Shown: piece by piece, positions 30,587-33,408 of the stretch
How positions within the stretch are numbered: position 1 is the stretch's first letter
Layout: every line of letters begins with the position of its first letter
IMG/VR virus record: IMGVR_UViG_3300001533_002944
Location: 1-33,408 of that record
Strand: one strand, 5' to 3'
Length of the DNA stretch: 33,408 nucleotides
Source: a virus
Made by a program: the position numbers and the translations under genes
The notes under the pieces: model-generated
Database searches by the model: none
What the model was told of the DNA's origin: nothing
The model's input: only the letters and a program-made list of their open reading frames with translations

Positions 30587-30949
30587 ATGTCTAATTTAAT
30601 TGGTGCACAAACTAGAGAAGTGCGAAACATGCAGCGCGGTCCACGAATGATTGCGGCTCAAATTGATGGAACAGGAACAGCGGCTCTTTTAGTGGGCTCT
30701 GCTCGAGAAGTGGTTTTAACGGATAACGATACGGGTGATTATACGTTAGAGGTATCGAGTCCGTTTGCAAGAGAGCCAGTCGTTGTTGCCACTCCAGTAG
30801 GGGCTGCGGGTGACGTGGTGGTTACTCTTGGGACTGTTACCGCTTCATCCATTCAAATCTTAGCTTGGGACGGAACCGATGGAACCACAGCAAAAGATGC
30901 AGATATTCATGTGATGATTATGGGCTTTGATGCCGAGGATGAGATTTAA
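30587..30949 (+). CDS. Small beta-rich head protein (decoration candidate)
   Basis: A 120-residue, Val/Thr/Asp-rich protein predicted to be mainly beta. It comes straight after the capsid terminator with AGGAGG 6 bases before the ATG. It contains a segment Asp-Gly-Thr-Gly-Thr-Ala-Ala and alternating Val/Thr strands. Small beta proteins in this place often decorate the capsid, but no family is recognised. Confidence 0.55.
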   Translation: MSNLIGAQTREVRNMQRGPRMIAAQIDGTGTAALLVGSAREVVLTDNDTGDYTLEVSSPFAREPVVVATPVGAAGDVVVTLGTVTASSIQILAWDGTDGTTAKDADIHVMIMGFDAEDEI

Positions 30950-31305
30950 TGGCGAGCACGCGCGTTGTTAATATTCCTACGACAGTAGTCACAGCGAATG
31001 GGACGACCTTATCGGATGCAGTAGAGTTGAAATCTTCTTTTGTTGATATTACGGTTTTTAACGTCATTTCAGCAAGAACAGATGGCACTCTTACGGTAAC
31101 GATTCAAACGTCGGATTCTCTAGATGGCCCATGGGCAACTTGGTTTGCCGGTCTCGGCATAACCACGGTTACCGGTCAATTTTCATATCCTGGGATAACC
31201 GACCCAAGCACTGGGGCTCTTTTTATGAGAATTTCCGCAGTCGCAACTTTGGTCACTAGTGGCTTTACTTTTCGATCTTCTGTTTTTACCAGGACAGTTA
31301 AATAA
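30949..31305 (+). CDS. Small beta-sandwich structural protein
   Basis: A 118-residue Thr/Ser/Val-rich protein, one-base overlap with the previous gene. The strand pattern, with Asp-Ser-Leu-Asp-Gly-Pro-Trp-Ala-Thr-Trp in the middle, resembles the beta-sandwich of phage head or tail decoration proteins. No Cys and no membrane segment. The role is inferred from position and composition. Confidence 0.55.
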   Translation: MASTRVVNIPTTVVTANGTTLSDAVELKSSFVDITVFNVISARTDGTLTVTIQTSDSLDGPWATWFAGLGITTVTGQFSYPGITDPSTGALFMRISAVATLVTSGFTFRSSVFTRTVK

Positions 31306-31315
31306 GGGGGGGGAT

Positions 31316-31648
31316 GTGGGCATAAAACAGCACGCCTATATCCCCTCAGTTCAAAAGATATCGGGCACCAGTCTTACGACGTCTTATCAAGAGATGGCAA
31401 CTTTTGATGATGATTTGTTTCAGCTGCTTATTCTCAATTCTTGTAATCGACCCATAGTTATTAGTCTAGATGGCGGTGTGACAGATCAGTTTGAACTGGA
31501 CGGAGATGATTTGATTCTTGATATGAGAGCCAATCAAATTGCCATCGCAAGGCCGAGCATTCAGATCAAAGCTTTATCGGAAATTCCTACAAGCGGTTCG
31601 GTTAGAATTTCCGCTGTAGAGAATAGAGCGGGGAGGTCTTACCTATGA
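31316..31648 (+). CDS. Small beta-rich structural protein
   Basis: About 110 residues if translation starts at GTG 31316, which has a long AAGGGGGGGG site just before it. A longer frame from 31259 overlaps the upstream gene and lacks a site. The sequence has many Ile/Thr/Asp residues in alternating pattern, including Ile-Val-Ile-Ser-Leu-Asp-Gly-Gly and Asp-Leu-Ile-Leu-Asp-Met, consistent with a compact beta domain. It ends in ATGA overlap with the next gene. Probably a minor virion protein. Confidence 0.55.
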   Translation: MGIKQHAYIPSVQKISGTSLTTSYQEMATFDDDLFQLLILNSCNRPIVISLDGGVTDQFELDGDDLILDMRANQIAIARPSIQIKALSEIPTSGSVRISAVENRAGRSYL

Positions 31649-31956
31649 GCGGTGTTAGTTCTTCCTCCAATATTCAAATTAATGTGGATACAGACGAAAC
31701 CAAGTTTCGAGCTGATTTGGCTTTATCAAATTCGAATGCGGTAAGAGCGATTGCTGAGGAAGCTAAGGTTGTGGCTGAGGATGCGGAAGTGTTGTCGGAA
31801 GCTGCTGAGAATAAGTCAGATTATGCCTATGCAGCTGCACAAGCATCACGTTCGATTTCAGAACACGTTTTAGAAAGAATTGAAACATTAGAAAATGAAC
31901 TGAATTGCTTTGCTCAAAGAGAGTCAAATTGGCTGAGCTATCAAGTTTTCACATAA
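31645..31956 (+). CDS. Small coiled-coil protein
   Basis: A 103-residue protein with an ATGA overlap to the previous gene. After a Ser-rich start, residues about 30-95 are Ala/Glu-rich and strongly helical, likely a coiled coil. One Cys and one Trp lie near the end. Ala/Glu coiled coils in this part of phage genomes often form fibre shafts or chaperones. No family is recognised. Confidence 0.55.
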   Translation: MSGVSSSSNIQINVDTDETKFRADLALSNSNAVRAIAEEAKVVAEDAEVLSEAAENKSDYAYAAAQASRSISEHVLERIETLENELNCFAQRESNWLSYQVFT

Positions 31957-31965
31957 GAGGTATTT

Positions 31966-32316
31966 ATGGCGTCTACAATTACAAAAGTTGTTTTATCTGG
32001 TTCTACAAATGGTCGAAACATTGAAGTAGCTGCAACAGCCACGGCTGGAACTTTAATTCACACGGCTTCTGCTTCGGCATTAGATGAGATTTGGATTTAT
32101 GCGACAAACTCTAGCACGTCGAATGTCAAACTTACGATTGAGTTTGGAGGCGTAACGGACGCCGATGACTTAATAGAAAAAACAATTCCTGCCGAAGACG
32201 GTTTTAAGCTCATTATTCCAGGGCTTCTTTTAACCAACAGCTTGGTGGTTAGGGCTTTTGCGGCAACGACGAACGTGATTAACATCAACGGATTTGTAAA
32301 CAGGATAGCGTCTTAG
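31966..32316 (+). CDS. Small beta-rich structural protein
   Basis: A 116-residue Thr/Ala/Ile-rich protein with an AGAGG site upstream. It reads as a beta sandwich with Asn/Ser turns and lacks Cys and Trp-rich motifs apart from one Trp. It belongs to the run of small beta proteins at 30.6-32.3 kb, which may be paralogues by composition, although I see no clear repeated motif. Confidence 0.55.
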   Translation: MASTITKVVLSGSTNGRNIEVAATATAGTLIHTASASALDEIWIYATNSSTSNVKLTIEFGGVTDADDLIEKTIPAEDGFKLIIPGLLLTNSLVVRAFAATTNVININGFVNRIAS

Positions 32317-32771
32317 TGTCTTTAGCTTCTCAATATCAAGATTGGAGCGATGCTAAAAAGCTCGCAGCAAAAGCAGCTTCGGAATATTTTAGAGATAACA
32401 TCGTTTCTATTTTGAATTCGTCGCTCAGTCTTGATTTAGAAGTTCAAGTTTTAGATGTTTTGTTGGCAGGAAGTTTTGGCTCGCGACCTGGATATGGATC
32501 AATAGCAAGTGATTTTGATGTGCTGCTTGTTTTAAGCAACGATAGCGTTCCTAAATCTAAGCAATCAATTACTCTAATTAGAAATGTGTTTAATACTCAA
32601 ATGATGTCTAGAGGCTTTGAGCACGTATCAAACGTGTTTCCTATCATTTGGCAGGAAATTAAAGATAGAACCAACTACGAAGGTTCTTTAGACGATGTGA
32701 CAGCAACTTCTTTAATTGACGGAAAAGAATTTATAGACGCGTCTGATTTTCATGCGGAGAGATTTGCTTGA
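32316..32771 (+). CDS. Pol beta-superfamily nucleotidyltransferase-fold protein
   Basis: A 151-residue protein. Residues 51-73 carry the nucleotidyltransferase signature: Gly52-Ser53 ... Gly-Ser-Arg ... Ser65-Asp66-Phe-Asp68-Val-Leu-Leu-Val, where the two Asp bind metal ions and the Gly-Ser holds the nucleotide phosphates. Residues 1-48 are helical, and the C-terminal 70 residues are alpha/beta with a Trp. Members of this superfamily transfer nucleotides to RNA, proteins or small molecules. Here the start GTG overlaps the previous stop and its own stop overlaps the next TTG start, so it is made together with virion proteins. The substrate is unknown. Confidence 0.75.
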   Translation: MSLASQYQDWSDAKKLAAKAASEYFRDNIVSILNSSLSLDLEVQVLDVLLAGSFGSRPGYGSIASDFDVLLVLSNDSVPKSKQSITLIRNVFNTQMMSRGFEHVSNVFPIIWQEIKDRTNYEGSLDDVTATSLIDGKEFIDASDFHAERFA

Positions 32772-33408
32772 GTGTTGTAAGAATGCCAAGAGTTTCTGGA
32801 AGGCCAGAAGTTTTTAAAAGCATATTTTTGCTTCCTCAAGAAATAGAAGAGGTCAGCACAGGCTCTTCAAGTTATTTGTTTCCAATATCAAGCCTTTTAA
32901 ATACTGCTGACCCAATCGAAGACATAGCAATTGCTGAGTTTCTTAAGAGCGACATTAACCTTACGAATACTTTGTTGTTAAAAAAGTTTGCTTTTGGAGG
33001 GCCTTCCGAAGCGGAAATTTTGGGTTTGCGGTTTCAAGCAAGGTGCTTGTCCTCAAGTGGTGACGATTCTGGTGCAAGCGTAGATGGGTACACAGTTGAT
33101 TTATTGCCATTGTTGGGTAGTAATTTTGGTTCAGGTTCAAGCTTGTCAGTGCCGAAAGCGGGCTTTTCAGATAGTTCAAGTCTTTCTACTGTGATTTTAC
33201 CGCTTGAGAGTACAGTTGATTTTTTTTTAGACTTAACTGGTTTTACAAACTCACTAGGAAACACATCATTTTTTCCAGAAAGGGTTTCTGGGCAAAATGT
33301 TTTAGACGGTTCATTTCGTTTAAGATTACAAATTACTAGTTCTGCACAAGCAGCGGCAGAAGATTCAAATGTCAGACTGGCAGGCCTATCAACCTCATTT
33401 TATTTTTT
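32768..33408 (+). CDS. 5' part of the structural protein gene that spans the circular join
   Basis: The start is taken as TTG 32768, which overlaps the upstream stop (TTGA) and has GGAGAG exactly 6 bases before it; ATG 32783 is an alternative without a good site. The frame stays open to the window end and continues at position 97 of the window through the stop at 206-208, giving about 250 residues in total. The sequence is Ser/Leu/Gly-rich with alternating hydrophobic residues, probably a beta domain. It lies directly before the tail fibre. No family is recognised. Confidence 0.8.
   Translation, partial: MSVVRMPRVSGRPEVFKSIFLLPQEIEEVSTGSSSYLFPISSLLNTADPIEDIAIAEFLKSDINLTNTLLLKKFAFGGPSEAEILGLRFQARCLSSSGDDSGASVDGYTVDLLPLLGSNFGSGSSLSVPKAGFSDSSSLSTVILPLESTVDFFLDLTGFTNSLGNTSFFPERVSGQNVLDGSFRLRLQITSSAQAAAEDSNVRLAGLSTSFYF
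33313..33408. repeat. Terminal direct repeat, right copy (circular closure)
   Basis: Identical to bases 1-96. See the left copy for its meaning. The unique genome length is 33,312 bp if these 96 bases are counted once. Confidence 0.93.

Noticed and set aside
1-33408. Diversity-generating retroelement for tail-fibre variation
   Set aside because: No reverse transcriptase and no template/variable repeat pair were seen.

Overview
The window is a complete tailed-phage genome assembled as a circle. The first 96 bases recur exactly as the last 96, and one gene runs through the join (it begins at 32768, leaves the window, and finishes at 208). The unique length is therefore about 33,312 bp. The gene set (terminase, P22/T7-type portal, acidic scaffold, HK97-fold capsid, SU10-like adaptor, nozzle, large alanine/glutamine-rich internal virion proteins, tail fibre) is that of a short-tailed podovirus-like phage with no tail sheath, tube or tape measure. 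The host cannot be named. Lipobox lipoproteins, an NlpC/P60 endolysin and spanin-like membrane proteins fit a Gram-negative bacterium. I see no integrase, repressor, DNA polymerase, helicase, primase or RNA polymerase, so replication and transcription must lean on the host.

Layout, read round the circle: (1) Packaging and head module on the + strand, 20.6-30.5 kb: small Gly/Lys-rich protein, GT-A glycosyltransferase, small proteins, ribbon-helix-helix-like protein, terminase small subunit, terminase large subunit interrupted by an intein, membrane protein, portal, scaffold, major capsid protein, then a strong terminator. (2) Decoration/tail module on the + strand, 30.6 kb through the join to 12.4 kb: beta-rich small structural proteins, a nucleotidyltransferase-fold protein, a junction-spanning protein, tail fibre, adaptor, nozzle and three large putative ejection proteins. 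(3) Recombination/modification module, mostly on the - strand, 12.4-17.45 kb, driven by a near-consensus sigma70 promoter at 17.5 kb: hypothetical protein, Gp157-like, ERF single-strand annealing protein, lipoprotein, several tiny coupled genes, ParB-like protein, D12 adenine methyltransferase and HNH protein, with a RuvC-like resolvase facing the other way. (4) Small-gene island on the + strand, 17.6-18.9 kb: zinc-ribbon-like and basic proteins around a 240-bp GC-rich, inverted-repeat-rich stretch that looks like structured RNA or control DNA. (5) Lysis cassette on the - strand, 18.8-20.5 kb: membrane/coiled-coil protein, NlpC/P60 endolysin, two small proteins, lipoprotein, hypothetical protein.

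The strongest unusual item is the intein in the terminase Walker A loop. It has Gln at position 1, a block B Trp, a block F Cys and a +1 Thr, the signature of mechanistic class 3 inteins, and it carries a two-motif LAGLIDADG homing endonuclease. Other points of interest are a pol-beta-type nucleotidyltransferase in the virion gene cluster, an adenine methyltransferase with an in-frame 9-bp tandem repeat, a base-skew flip inside terL that does not follow gene direction, a possible leaderless promoter, and a chain of tiny overlapping genes.
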